Shown here: piece by piece, positions 19,099-27,667 of the stretch
How positions within the stretch are numbered: position 1 is the stretch's first letter
Layout of the letters: each line of letters begins with the position of its first letter
Assembly: GCA_018712545.1 (NCBI GenBank)
Contig: DVGV01000045.1
Location: 1-43,401, forward strand
DNA: 43,401 nt
DNA from: Candidatus Coprenecus merdigallinarum
GTDB taxonomy: Bacteria; Bacteroidota; Bacteroidia; Bacteroidales; UBA932
Direction: 5' to 3'
Notes under the pieces: generated by a model
The model's input: only the letters and a program-made list of their open reading frames with translations
Told to the model about the DNA's origin: nothing
Database searches by the model: none
Program-made: the position numbers and the translations under genes

Positions 19099-20976
19099 AT
19101 GAAACACATCTTCTATACAGCAGCCGCATGCATTATGGCGGCCCTTACCTGGGCATGTACTCAGAATGAGAGCAGTCAGATGCCGGAACTGCAGATTTCC
19201 TCATCCTCCGCCGGGGTCACAGTCTCCGAAGACGGACAGGAATCCAGCATATCTTTAGGAGCACAGGGAGGCAGCGCGCAGATCTCGATCGAGTCCAACT
19301 GCCGGTGGAACATCGAGGCAGTATCAGGCAACTGGTGCGCAGTGGAAATAAGCGACAACTCCATCACTGTCTCAGCCGGGGAAAATCCTCAGAGCACATC
19401 CAGGGAAGCCCGGATCAGCATCACCGCCTCCAACAGCAACGGTTCCGTAAGCAGCACCGTCAATGTGGAACAGGCTGCCGCCGGCGAATCATCTTTCACC
19501 TACACGCTTGAAGAGGGGGACACCGAGGTAATCTTCCCTGAAGAGGGCGGCTCCTACAGGATAGAGGTCAGCTCGACAGAGGGCTGGACAGCAGTTTCCG
19601 ACGCCTCCTGGTTCTCCGTAGAGACCGACGGGAACGGCGTCACCCTGACTGCCGGCAAGAACAACAATCTGAATATGGCCACAGGCAACCTCGTCATCAT
19701 GGCAGGCGACGGAGGAGAGAACAACACGGCGATCATCCCCGTCTCACAGTTCTCCTCTGTCAATGCAATGGTAATCGAGGTGACCGTAGTGGACAGCTCA
19801 GGCCGTATGGCCGCCCTTCCCTTCGAGAACACCGGTGTCATCAACTGCCTGGTAGACTGGGGTGACGGCTCCCTGACCAGAGTATACGGGGCATGGCCCA
19901 ACCACCAATATGAGGAGACCGGCGTATATGACATCCGCATCATCGGAAAGGTATCCAGCTTCAGGGCCAACCAGATACCTGAGTTCGACTTTCCCTACAG
20001 GGACGCCATCACAGCCATCAAGGACTGGGGCAACATCGGTATAGAATCGCTCAAAAACGCATTCTACCAGTGCCGCAACCTTAAGTCAATCGCAGCTCCC
20101 GACGAGGACTCTTTCGAGCTTCTGACCACCATCTATCAGGCATTCTACCAGAATACCTCCCTCGAGTCCATTCCCGAAGGCATGTTCGCCGACCTGCCTC
20201 TGCTCAACGAGGCATATGCCGCATTTTCCGGTTGCGAGAGCCTCACTGAAGTGCCCGCCCGCATGTTTGCCGGAAGCTCCAACATCACCCGCTTCTTCCG
20301 CCTGTTCTGGAGGTGCTACTCCCTGCAGACCATCGCTCCCGATGCCTTTGAGGGCTGCACCTCCGCCGAGGATTTCGGCCAGGTATTCTACCAGACCCCC
20401 ATCGGGTCCATTCCCGAAGGACTGTTCCTGGACTGCACCAGCGCCGACGGATTCGCCAACGCATTCAACGGCTGCGAGTCGCTGACATCCATCCCCGCGA
20501 AGCTCTTCCCCAATTCGGTCAACAATATCAGCTTTGCGAGCGTATTCGCCAACTGCACCTCACTGACCGAGATTCCGGAGGACCTGTTCGCCAATTCTCC
20601 GACAGCGGTCAACCTCTCCAGCGCGTTCAACGGCTGCACGTCTCTCGCGTCTGTCCCCGAAGGCATCTTCGCCGGCCTGACCGCAGTCACGAACTTCAAC
20701 TCCACGTTCCTCAACTGCTCCTCCCTGACCGGCGTTCCCGCCTCACTCTTCGACGACTGCCTCAAAGTGACCAACTTCGGAAAGACCTTCTCGGGCTGCA
20801 CGTCGCTCACCGGAGAGTCTCCCTACACTGTCATTGACGGTGTCAAGTATCACTTGTACGAGAGAGACAACCACGACTCATTCTCGACTGTCAAGACTAC
20901 CGCCGACTGCTTCTCCGGATGCACAGGCCTGACAGACTACTCCACCATCGAGACTTCTCATCCCGACTGGCTGTAA
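19099..20976 (+). CDS. Lipoprotein with two BACON domains and BspA-like leucine-rich repeats
   Basis: The 625-residue protein has a lipoprotein signal (lipobox LTWAC). Residues about 35-125 and 135-217 are two BACON-like domains: each has the GGSxxIxIESNCRWNIEAVSGNW or EGGSYRIEVSSTEGWTA pattern plus an IxVSQ-type closing strand; BACON modules often bind mucin or carbohydrate. A segment with LVDWGDGSL follows, typical of the BspA/DUF285 surface-protein family. From about residue 310 to 600 come repeats of about 24-26 residues with the consensus FxxCxSLxxIPxxLF, where Phe and Cys recur. BspA-like proteins mediate adhesion, so surface attachment is the likely role; this is inference. It is the second gene of the 17680 operon and ends at a strong terminator. 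Confidence 0.88.
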   Translation: MKHIFYTAAACIMAALTWACTQNESSQMPELQISSSSAGVTVSEDGQESSISLGAQGGSAQISIESNCRWNIEAVSGNWCAVEISDNSITVSAGENPQSTSREARISITASNSNGSVSSTVNVEQAAAGESSFTYTLEEGDTEVIFPEEGGSYRIEVSSTEGWTAVSDASWFSVETDGNGVTLTAGKNNNLNMATGNLVIMAGDGGENNTAIIPVSQFSSVNAMVIEVTVVDSSGRMAALPFENTGVINCLVDWGDGSLTRVYGAWPNHQYEETGVYDIRIIGKVSSFRANQIPEFDFPYRDAITAIKDWGNIGIESLKNAFYQCRNLKSIAAPDEDSFELLTTIYQAFYQNTSLESIPEGMFADLPLLNEAYAAFSGCESLTEVPARMFAGSSNITRFFRLFWRCYSLQTIAPDAFEGCTSAEDFGQVFYQTPIGSIPEGLFLDCTSADGFANAFNGCESLTSIPAKLFPNSVNNISFASVFANCTSLTEIPEDLFANSPTAVNLSSAFNGCTSLASVPEGIFAGLTAVTNFNSTFLNCSSLTGVPASLFDDCLKVTNFGKTFSGCTSLTGESPYTVIDGVKYHLYERDNHDSFSTVKTTADCFSGCTGLTDYSTIETSHPDWL

Positions 20977-20996
20977 AAGCCGTCCACATCACAAAA

Positions 20997-21038
20997 AGAA
21001 TCCCGGCCGCCCCACAGGAGACAGCCGGGATTTTATTT
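20997..21038 (+). terminator. Rho-independent terminator after the BACON/LRR gene
   Basis: AATCCCGGC at 20999-21007 pairs perfectly with GCCGGGATT at 21024-21032, loop 16 bases, followed by a T-rich tail (TTATTT) on the plus strand. It also separates the plus-strand operon from the convergent tricorn protease gene, whose stop is at 21060. Confidence 0.85.
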
Positions 21039-21059
21039 ACCGGTACTGGCTGTTACGTA

Positions 21060-24000
21060 CTATTCCATCAGGGATTCCGTTGCAGCCTTGAGCTGAGCGT
21101 CGAAGCCGTTGATGACATCAGCGGGAGCGTTGTAGATGAGGATATCGGGCTGAAGCTCGACGTTCTCCATGTACTCCTCGTTCTCAATGTCCCAGCAGCC
21201 CACCTGAGGGATACCGAAGACTATCGAGTTGTCGATCTGGGTCTCCCACCATACTGCGGTCATGGTGCCGGGCACGGGAGCTCCGACCAGCTTGCCGACC
21301 TTCAGGTGTTTGTACACCCAAGGGGTTCCGTGAGCATTGCTGTAGTTGTCCTCGCACACGAGCATGCAGGAAGGCTTGAGCCACTTGTTGAACGGGTCGC
21401 TGCCTATGTACTGGCCGCGGGGCTTGAACTGCTGGTACTCCTTGCCTGAGAGCAGGGTGACCACATCGTCATGCAGCCATCCGCCGCCGTTGTGACGGGT
21501 ATCCACCACCACGGCATCCTTGTGGCGCAGACGGCCGAGCAGCTCGCTGTACAGTGTACGGAAGCTCGGGCTGTCCATGCCCTGGATATGCACGTAACCG
21601 ATCTTGCCGCCGGAGATGGAGTCCACGATGTCCCTGTTGCGCTCAACCCAGCGCTGGTAGAGGATGCCGCCCTCGGAGCCGAGGCCCTTGATCTCCACGT
21701 CGAAGCGCTTGGATGTCTCAGGATCGTACACTGTCAGACGGATACGCTCGCCTACCTTGCCCTCCAGCAGAGGGAAGTAGTCCTGACCTGCCAGGATGGG
21801 CTCGCCGTCGATCTCCTCGATGATGCAGCCTGGCTTCACGTCGTTGGGGAACTGGGTCAGAGGGCTGCGCCTGATGATTTCCTTGATCTTCAGACCGTCA
21901 CCGGTGTAGGTATCGTCGTAGAAGAGTCCGAGGTATGCGGTGGGATAGGAAGCTCCTCCGCCGTAGTAGCGCGCTCCGGTATGCGAGCCGTTGAGCTCAC
22001 CGAGCAGCTCGCCCAGCATCTCCGCGAAGTCGAAGTTGTTGTTGATGTAGGGGAGGAATTTCCCGTATGTGGTCCTGTAGCCGTCCCAGTCCACTCCGTG
22101 GATATCAGGGTCGTAGAACTTCTCCTTGACCTGCCTCCATGCGTGGTCAAACATGTACTGACGCTCCGCATAGGGCTTGTACTCGAAGACGCCCTCCATC
22201 TCGATAGGAGTGATCTCTCCGCTGGCCACGTTGATCTTCTTGATGCGGCCGGTGTTCATGAAGATGCTGTTTCCGTCATCCGAGAGGATCAGAGAGCCGT
22301 ATCCGGCGCCCTTGGAGAGTATCCTGGTCGTATTTTCCTTCAGGTCATGAACCCAGAGGTCCATACCGCCCTCGAAAGACGCAAGGTAGTAGAGTTTCTT
22401 ACCGTCCTTGCTGAGCACTGCGTCACCGAGGTTGGAAGAGTTGACGGTAAGACGCATAACCCTGTATTCGGCATTCTCGAGATCCAGTTTGAGAGGCTCT
22501 GCCTCCTCGGCCTTCTCCTCATCATCCTTCTTGGATTTCTTGTCTTTCCTGGACTTCTTGTCCTTGTCCTCGGCTGCGGCCTTCTCCTCGGCCTCCTTCT
22601 TGATCTTCTGCTCCTCCTCGTAGAGAGCCAGCTCCTCCTCGCTCATACGGAACTTCTCGTATGCCTCGAGGTCGAAGAACATGATGTACACGTCGCTCTC
22701 AGCGCCCCAGCTGCCGTGACTGCGGTAGCCTGCGCGGTCGCTTGCCCAGATCATGGCCTTACCGTCGAGCACCCACTTGGCATTGGCGTCGGTGTAGCCG
22801 CTCTGGGTCAGGTTGTACATCTCACCGTTGCCGGAAGCATTGACCAGAGCCACGTCCTTGTTGTTCCATCCGCCGATGAAGATGCAGTTGGAGAGAATCC
22901 ACTTGCCGTCGGGAGACCACTGGTACCACTGGTCACCGTCGGAGTAGGAGTACTCGTACTTGCCGTCCATGACGGTGCGCACCTCCTTGGTATCGAGGTT
23001 GATCACGCGGATGGTAGTACGGTTCTCGAGGAATGCTATCTCCTTGCCGTCGGGGCTGTACAGAGGCTGGAAAGAGGGCACGTCGGAGTTGGTCACCCTC
23101 TCCTCCTTGATCTCAGTGCAGTAAGGGAAGAGCTTCTCGCTGTCGTCTACGATGGATGCCTTGTAGACCTGCCACAGACCGTCACGCTCGGAAGAGTAGA
23201 TCAGGGAGCGTCCGTCGGGAGCGAAGTCGATATTGCGCTCCTGCTCGGCGGTGTTGGTGATGCGCTTGGTGGTGGCATAGTCAGTCATGGTCACATACAC
23301 ATCGCCGCGGTAGATGAAGGCCACCTGCTTGCCGTCCTTGCTGACTGCAATATCCTGGGCATAGTACACCGGCTGCTTGATCAGGTCGCGGTCCTGCTTG
23401 TCAGCGATAATCTCTATGGCCACCTTCTGAGGCTCGGCGCCCTCCTTCACGGTGTAGATCTCACCGTCGTAGCCGAAGCACAGGGTTCCGTTCTGAGCGA
23501 TGGTGAGGAAACGCACGGGATTGCCCTTGAAATGGGTTATCTGCTTGTCGGCACCGCCGTCAAAGGAGTGTTTCCACACATTGAAAGTACCGTCCTGCTC
23601 GCTGAGCCAGTAGAAAGACTTGCCGTCAGGAGCATATACGGGGTCGCGGTCCTCGCCGTCGAATGTGGTGATCTGGGTGAACTTGCCGTTCCTGACATTC
23701 TCACCGTCGAAGGTGCAGCTCCAGATATCGCGGGCGATTGAAGAGGTGTGGTGCTTGCGCCATTCGTCCTCATAGCCCTTCTTGTCGTTGTACAGCAGGG
23801 TCTTTCCGTCCGGGCTGAAAGAGATGTTCTCGAGGGGAAGGGTAGAGAACATCACCGGGCGGCCGCCCTCAGTGCTGACTGCGTACACCTGTGAAAATGT
23901 CGAGGAAGGGAACTGCATGCTCTCGGCCGCCGGCTGGATATAGGCAGAATACAGGATGGTGGAATCATCCTTGAAGGCTACCGGGAACTCAGCGGCGGAA

Positions 24001-24341
24001 TGAGTGGTAAGGCGGGTAGGCTCTCCTCCCTCCCTGGATACGATGTAGACATCAGCCCCTCCCTGACGGTAGGAGACAAATGCAATGCGGCTGCCGTCGG
24101 GGCTCCACACGGGACGGGAGTCGAAAGCTGAGTTAGACGTGATCTGACGGGCCTGACCGCCGGTCACGGGAACTGTAAAGATATCGCCCTTGTAGGCAAA
24201 TGCGATGGTGCTGCCGTCCGGAGAGATAGCGCTGTACCTCATCCAGAGGGGGCCTTCGGAAGGCTCCTGCGCCAGGGCTGTCATGGTTGAGGCTGACAGC
24301 AGCATGGCGGCACCCAGAAAAATTCTAAAAATCCGTTTCAT
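21060..24341 (-). CDS. Tricorn-type protease, S41 family, secreted
   Basis: A 1093-residue protease of tricorn architecture. A signal peptide (cleavage near TALAQE) precedes two beta-propellers made of WD40-like repeats with the PDGSxIAF/WSPDGxxI pattern (to about residue 560). A highly charged Lys/Glu/Asp linker spans about residues 572-617, then comes a PDZ-like domain and a C-terminal S41 serine protease domain. The tricorn Ser-His pair is visible as GSH near 786 and the nucleophilic serine as YSNAHG near 1001. Tricorn proteases cut oligopeptides; this one is predicted to be exported, so peptide use in the periplasm is likely. It is the last gene of the lgt-trxB-desulfidase-tricorn run, 16 bases after its neighbour. 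The charged linker is longer than I expect for the family. Confidence 0.93.
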   Translation of the reverse strand: MKRIFRIFLGAAMLLSASTMTALAQEPSEGPLWMRYSAISPDGSTIAFAYKGDIFTVPVTGGQARQITSNSAFDSRPVWSPDGSRIAFVSYRQGGADVYIVSREGGEPTRLTTHSAAEFPVAFKDDSTILYSAYIQPAAESMQFPSSTFSQVYAVSTEGGRPVMFSTLPLENISFSPDGKTLLYNDKKGYEDEWRKHHTSSIARDIWSCTFDGENVRNGKFTQITTFDGEDRDPVYAPDGKSFYWLSEQDGTFNVWKHSFDGGADKQITHFKGNPVRFLTIAQNGTLCFGYDGEIYTVKEGAEPQKVAIEIIADKQDRDLIKQPVYYAQDIAVSKDGKQVAFIYRGDVYVTMTDYATTKRITNTAEQERNIDFAPDGRSLIYSSERDGLWQVYKASIVDDSEKLFPYCTEIKEERVTNSDVPSFQPLYSPDGKEIAFLENRTTIRVINLDTKEVRTVMDGKYEYSYSDGDQWYQWSPDGKWILSNCIFIGGWNNKDVALVNASGNGEMYNLTQSGYTDANAKWVLDGKAMIWASDRAGYRSHGSWGAESDVYIMFFDLEAYEKFRMSEEELALYEEEQKIKKEAEEKAAAEDKDKKSRKDKKSKKDDEEKAEEAEPLKLDLENAEYRVMRLTVNSSNLGDAVLSKDGKKLYYLASFEGGMDLWVHDLKENTTRILSKGAGYGSLILSDDGNSIFMNTGRIKKINVASGEITPIEMEGVFEYKPYAERQYMFDHAWRQVKEKFYDPDIHGVDWDGYRTTYGKFLPYINNNFDFAEMLGELLGELNGSHTGARYYGGGASYPTAYLGLFYDDTYTGDGLKIKEIIRRSPLTQFPNDVKPGCIIEEIDGEPILAGQDYFPLLEGKVGERIRLTVYDPETSKRFDVEIKGLGSEGGILYQRWVERNRDIVDSISGGKIGYVHIQGMDSPSFRTLYSELLGRLRHKDAVVVDTRHNGGGWLHDDVVTLLSGKEYQQFKPRGQYIGSDPFNKWLKPSCMLVCEDNYSNAHGTPWVYKHLKVGKLVGAPVPGTMTAVWWETQIDNSIVFGIPQVGCWDIENEEYMENVELQPDILIYNAPADVINGFDAQLKAATESLME

Positions 24342-24357
24342 ATATTAAAAATTAAAG

Positions 24358-25692
24358 CTACTTGCAGACCATTATATTGAGTATCATTTCATCGGTCACC
24401 TGCATACCCTTCGAGCCGATAGTACCGAGATTGCGTATGGACTTCTCCACATCATCCTCGATGATACCGTCATTGCCGGTCACGCAGTGGTTGTCCAGAG
24501 CGAGAACGGCCGACTGCACGGCAGACGAGACGCCGGAGGCCACCTTCAGGGCGCAGCCCACCTTGGCACCGTCGCAGACCATGCCGGTGATATTGCCGAT
24601 CATGTTCTTGATGGCGCTGCATACCTGCTCGAAGCTGCCGCCGCTGAGCCATACGATGCCGCAGGCCGAGCCTGTGGAGGCCACCACACAGCCGCACAGG
24701 GCGGAGAGCTTGCCGAGATACCCCTTGATGTGGATGGCCGTCAGATGGCTGAGGGTCAGGGCCCGGATGAGCTGCTCCTCGGAGGAGCCGAACTGCTCGG
24801 CCGCGGCCACCACCGGCATTGTCACCGTGATGCCCTGATTGCCCGAGCCTGAATTGCTCATGGCAGGGAGGGTGCATCCGGCCATACGGGCGTCCGAAGC
24901 CGCCGCGGTCATGGCCATGCAGTGGGTCAGCAGCCCCTTGCCGAAGACGTTGCGGTGGATATTGTCCTGAATGGTGCGTCCGACCTGGAGCCCGTAGGGA
25001 CGGGCCAGTCCCTCCTCTGCGAGGGCCCGGTTCATCCTGGCAGCGTCCAGCAGGAAGGCGATGTCCTCCAGACGGGCCTCCTTAGTGGCGAAGTCGAAGA
25101 TCTTCCGCATATCCAGATGATAGTCGAGGGTGGTCTTGTGCGATGCCGCCTCCTGTCCGGGTGCTGCGGCAGCCTCTCCCGCCGCCGAGGACATATTGTC
25201 CAGAAGGACCTCGGAGTCCTTGGACACGAATACTATCGCATCGTGGTCATCCTGAATGATGGCCTTCGAGCGGTGCTCCGGTGTCTCCACGGGTCCGTAG
25301 AGACATTCGGCGTCGATGTAGAGTTTCTTGGGCGTATTGGCCAGGGATATCTTGACCCGGCCCTCGGAGGCGTAGGCCTTGGCCTTCTCCACATCGGCTG
25401 GAGTCAGGTCCTTGAGCACTTCCAGACCGTAGTCCGGGTTGCCGCACTCCATGGCCAGAGCCACTGCGATGTTGAGGCCGACCATGCCGGTGCCGGGGAT
25501 GCCGACGCCCATGGCGTTCTTGAGGATGTTGGCGCTCACCTGCACGCGGATCTGCGAAGGTTTCAGAGGGCGGTGCTGTGCACAGGCCTTGGCTACGGCC
25601 AGTGCTACCGCGATGGGTTCGGTACAGCCCAGGGCGGGCTTCACCTCGCGGTGCAGGAGCTCGAGTATATCAGTATAAGTTCGGGTATCCAT
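24358..25692 (-). CDS. L-cysteine desulfidase-like iron-sulfur protein (UPF0597/CyuA family)
   Basis: The 444-residue protein belongs to the UPF0597/YhaM group, renamed CyuA in enterics: an oxygen-sensitive 4Fe-4S lyase that breaks L-cysteine into pyruvate, ammonia and sulfide. The conserved Cys positions are present: LGCTEP (Cys23), CGC in LSALCGCVVAS, and the late Cys of VCDGAKVGC. Other family marks are NPDYGL, SNSGSGNQG and GNITGMVCDGAKVGCALKV, and the length is normal. It starts 16 bases after trxB and ends 16 bases before the tricorn gene. Substrate specificity (cysteine against other thiol amino acids or serine) is not readable from sequence. The order lgt, trxB, this gene groups three cysteine- or thiol-related enzymes. 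Confidence 0.85.
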   Translation of the reverse strand: MDTRTYTDILELLHREVKPALGCTEPIAVALAVAKACAQHRPLKPSQIRVQVSANILKNAMGVGIPGTGMVGLNIAVALAMECGNPDYGLEVLKDLTPADVEKAKAYASEGRVKISLANTPKKLYIDAECLYGPVETPEHRSKAIIQDDHDAIVFVSKDSEVLLDNMSSAAGEAAAAPGQEAASHKTTLDYHLDMRKIFDFATKEARLEDIAFLLDAARMNRALAEEGLARPYGLQVGRTIQDNIHRNVFGKGLLTHCMAMTAAASDARMAGCTLPAMSNSGSGNQGITVTMPVVAAAEQFGSSEEQLIRALTLSHLTAIHIKGYLGKLSALCGCVVASTGSACGIVWLSGGSFEQVCSAIKNMIGNITGMVCDGAKVGCALKVASGVSSAVQSAVLALDNHCVTGNDGIIEDDVEKSIRNLGTIGSKGMQVTDEMILNIMVCK

Positions 25693-25708
25693 AGGTCGTT
25701 ATGTGCTG

Positions 25709-26641
25709 TTATCGGTTTTCTGCTAAATATTTCTCTGCGTCCATGGCGGCACGGCATCCCGATGCGGCCGCATTGATGGCCTGACGGTAGGTCGGGTCCT
25801 GCACGTCTCCGGCTGCGAAGATACCGGGACGGGAGGTGCGGGTGCTCTTGCCCTCGGTGAGGATGTAGCCCTCCTCGTTGGTGTCTATCCACTCCTTGAA
25901 CACGTCGGAGTTGGGATGATGGCCGATGGCCAGGAAGAAGCCGTCGATGTCTATCTTCTTCTCCACACCGTCGTTGCGGCGCAGCAGGGCTCCGGTCACG
26001 CCCATCTCGTCGCCCAGGATCTCCTTGGTCTGATGCTCCCAGAGCACCTCGATGTTGGGGGTGTTGAAGACTCTCTCCTGCATGGCCTTGGAGGCGCGGA
26101 AGACGTTGCGGCGCACGATCATGTAGACCTTGCGGCAGAGCGAGGCCAGGTAGGTGGCCTCCTCGCAGGCAGTGTCGCCTCCTCCGACTACCGCCACATC
26201 CTTGCCGCGGTAGAAGAAGCCGTCGCAGGTGGCGCAGGCCGAAACGCCCTGGCCCTTGAATTTCTCCTCGGATTCCAGACCGAGATAGCGGGCGGTGGCG
26301 CCGGTCGCGATGATGACCGCATCGGCCTCTACCCATTTCTCATCGTCAATCTGAGCTCTGAAGGGTCTCTGTGAGAAATCCGCCTTGGTCACGATGCCGA
26401 AACGGATGTCGGCTCCGAACCTCTCGGCCTGGGCGCGGAAATCGTCCATCATCTGCTGGCCCTGGACTCCCTGGGGATAGCCGGGAAAATTCTCCACCTC
26501 CGTGGTCTGGGTCAGCTGGCCGCCGGGCTGGATGCCCTCATAGACCACTGCCTTGATATTCGCGCGGCACGCATAGATGGCCGCTGTATAACCGGCAGGA
26601 CCGCTGCCGATAATCAGTAACTGTATTCTTTCGTCTGCCAT
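25709..26641 (-). CDS. trxB: Thioredoxin reductase
   Basis: The FAD/NADPH flavoenzyme that reduces thioredoxin. The 310 residues carry the FAD motif GSGPAGYTAA at about residues 12-21, the redox pair ACATCDG near residue 136, the NADPH motif GGGDTACEEATYL, and the C-terminal FAD motif GIFAAGDVQD with RQAINAAASGCRAA. Family length and domain order are normal for the low-molecular-weight bacterial type. It sits 12 bases after lgt and 16 bases before the desulfidase gene. Its thioredoxin partner is not in the window. Confidence 0.98.
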   Translation of the reverse strand: MADERIQLLIIGSGPAGYTAAIYACRANIKAVVYEGIQPGGQLTQTTEVENFPGYPQGVQGQQMMDDFRAQAERFGADIRFGIVTKADFSQRPFRAQIDDEKWVEADAVIIATGATARYLGLESEEKFKGQGVSACATCDGFFYRGKDVAVVGGGDTACEEATYLASLCRKVYMIVRRNVFRASKAMQERVFNTPNIEVLWEHQTKEILGDEMGVTGALLRRNDGVEKKIDIDGFFLAIGHHPNSDVFKEWIDTNEEGYILTEGKSTRTSRPGIFAAGDVQDPTYRQAINAAASGCRAAMDAEKYLAENR

Positions 26642-26653
26642 AGTATGTAGATT

Positions 26654-27598
26654 TTATTGATTTTTCTGCGATGAGCCGCTGCTGTGGACATGGCTGAGGG
26701 GAACCTTCTCCTTCGGTTTCTTAGGAGCATTGTTGCCGGGCCTGCCGCCTCCGTTCAAGGCTGCCTGAGGGACATGTATCGCCGCCGGACCCGCCTTGGT
26801 CAGACTCCATATCAGGATGAGGACGCCGGCGATGATGAACGGCACGCTCAGCCATTGACCCATATTGAGAACCATCCCTGCCTCGAAAGCCGACTGGTCT
26901 TCCTTGATGAACTCTATCAGGAACCTCATGCCGAAGAGCACTATGAGAAATATGCCGAAGATGGTGCCGGTACGCAGCCTGTCCAGCCTGGTCCTGTACA
27001 GCCAGAGCAGCACCAGACCGAGAATCAGGTAGCTCAGAGCCTCGTAGATCTGGGTCGGATGGTGCGGCATCCCGTCTCCCGTGGGATCCAGCGGGAAGAT
27101 GAATCCCCAGGGCAGGTCGGTCTGTATGCCGTAGATCTCGGAGTTCATCAGGTTGCCGCAGCGTATCATCATGCCTGCGAAACAGATAGGTATCACGAGA
27201 CGGTCTATGAGCTGTATGTAGCCGAAGCCGTATTTCTTACCGTACTTGTGGACGTACCACCACATCGCAATCAGCACTCCCACTGCTCCCCCGTGCGAGG
27301 CCAGGCCGCCCTCCCATGTCATGAGTATCTTCCAGGGATGGGTGAAATAATATTTGAAATCGTAAGCGATGCAGTGTCCCAGACGGGCACCCACTATAGC
27401 GCATATCATCAGGGCGAAGAGCAGTACGTCGAGACTCTCGAGCGGAAGGCCCTCCCGTTTGTAGAACGAGCGCATGATGTAATAGCCGAGAGGGAAAAAT
27501 CCCGCCACGAAGAGCACGCTGTACCACCTCAGGTGAAAGCTGCCGACGGACAGGATGTCCGGGCTGACTGTCCAGGTAATAGCAAGAAGATCAAACAT
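26654..27598 (-). CDS. lgt: Prolipoprotein diacylglyceryl transferase
   Basis: Lgt moves a diacylglyceryl group from phosphatidylglycerol to the lipobox cysteine, the first step for every lipoprotein seen in this window. Seven or so membrane helices and the signature GMMIRCGNLMNSEIYG are visible, as are SHGGAVG with the catalytic His and the RPTQIYEAL-like HHPTQIYEAL. I choose the ATG at 27598; the frame's earlier TTG start would add three residues. The last 40 or so residues form a basic, Gly- and Pro-rich tail (GGGRPGNNAPKKPKEK) beyond the family core. It is the first gene of a four-gene operon. Confidence 0.96.
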   Translation of the reverse strand: MFDLLAITWTVSPDILSVGSFHLRWYSVLFVAGFFPLGYYIMRSFYKREGLPLESLDVLLFALMICAIVGARLGHCIAYDFKYYFTHPWKILMTWEGGLASHGGAVGVLIAMWWYVHKYGKKYGFGYIQLIDRLVIPICFAGMMIRCGNLMNSEIYGIQTDLPWGFIFPLDPTGDGMPHHPTQIYEALSYLILGLVLLWLYRTRLDRLRTGTIFGIFLIVLFGMRFLIEFIKEDQSAFEAGMVLNMGQWLSVPFIIAGVLILIWSLTKAGPAAIHVPQAALNGGGRPGNNAPKKPKEKVPLSHVHSSGSSQKNQ

Positions 27599-27637
27599 AT
27601 AGTCCAATTAGTCCGTTAGTGTGTCAGAATATCTTAG

Positions 27638-27645
27638 CAAATATA
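27638..27645 (-). promoter_or_regulatory. -7 box of the lgt-trxB-desulfidase-tricorn operon
   Basis: TATATTTG on the minus strand matches TAnnTTTG and lies 39 bases before the lgt ATG, inside the short gap after the sialidase stop. It gives the operon its own start although the upstream genes read the same way. Confidence 0.5.
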
Positions 27646-27667
27646 GTGATAAATCTGCAAAATCGGC

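Noticed and set aside
21471-23741. 756-codon plus-strand frame inside the tricorn gene
   Set aside because: Antisense shadow: Val/Leu/Gly/His-rich composition, no start context, no family motif, while the minus-strand protein shows propellers, PDZ and the protease domain.
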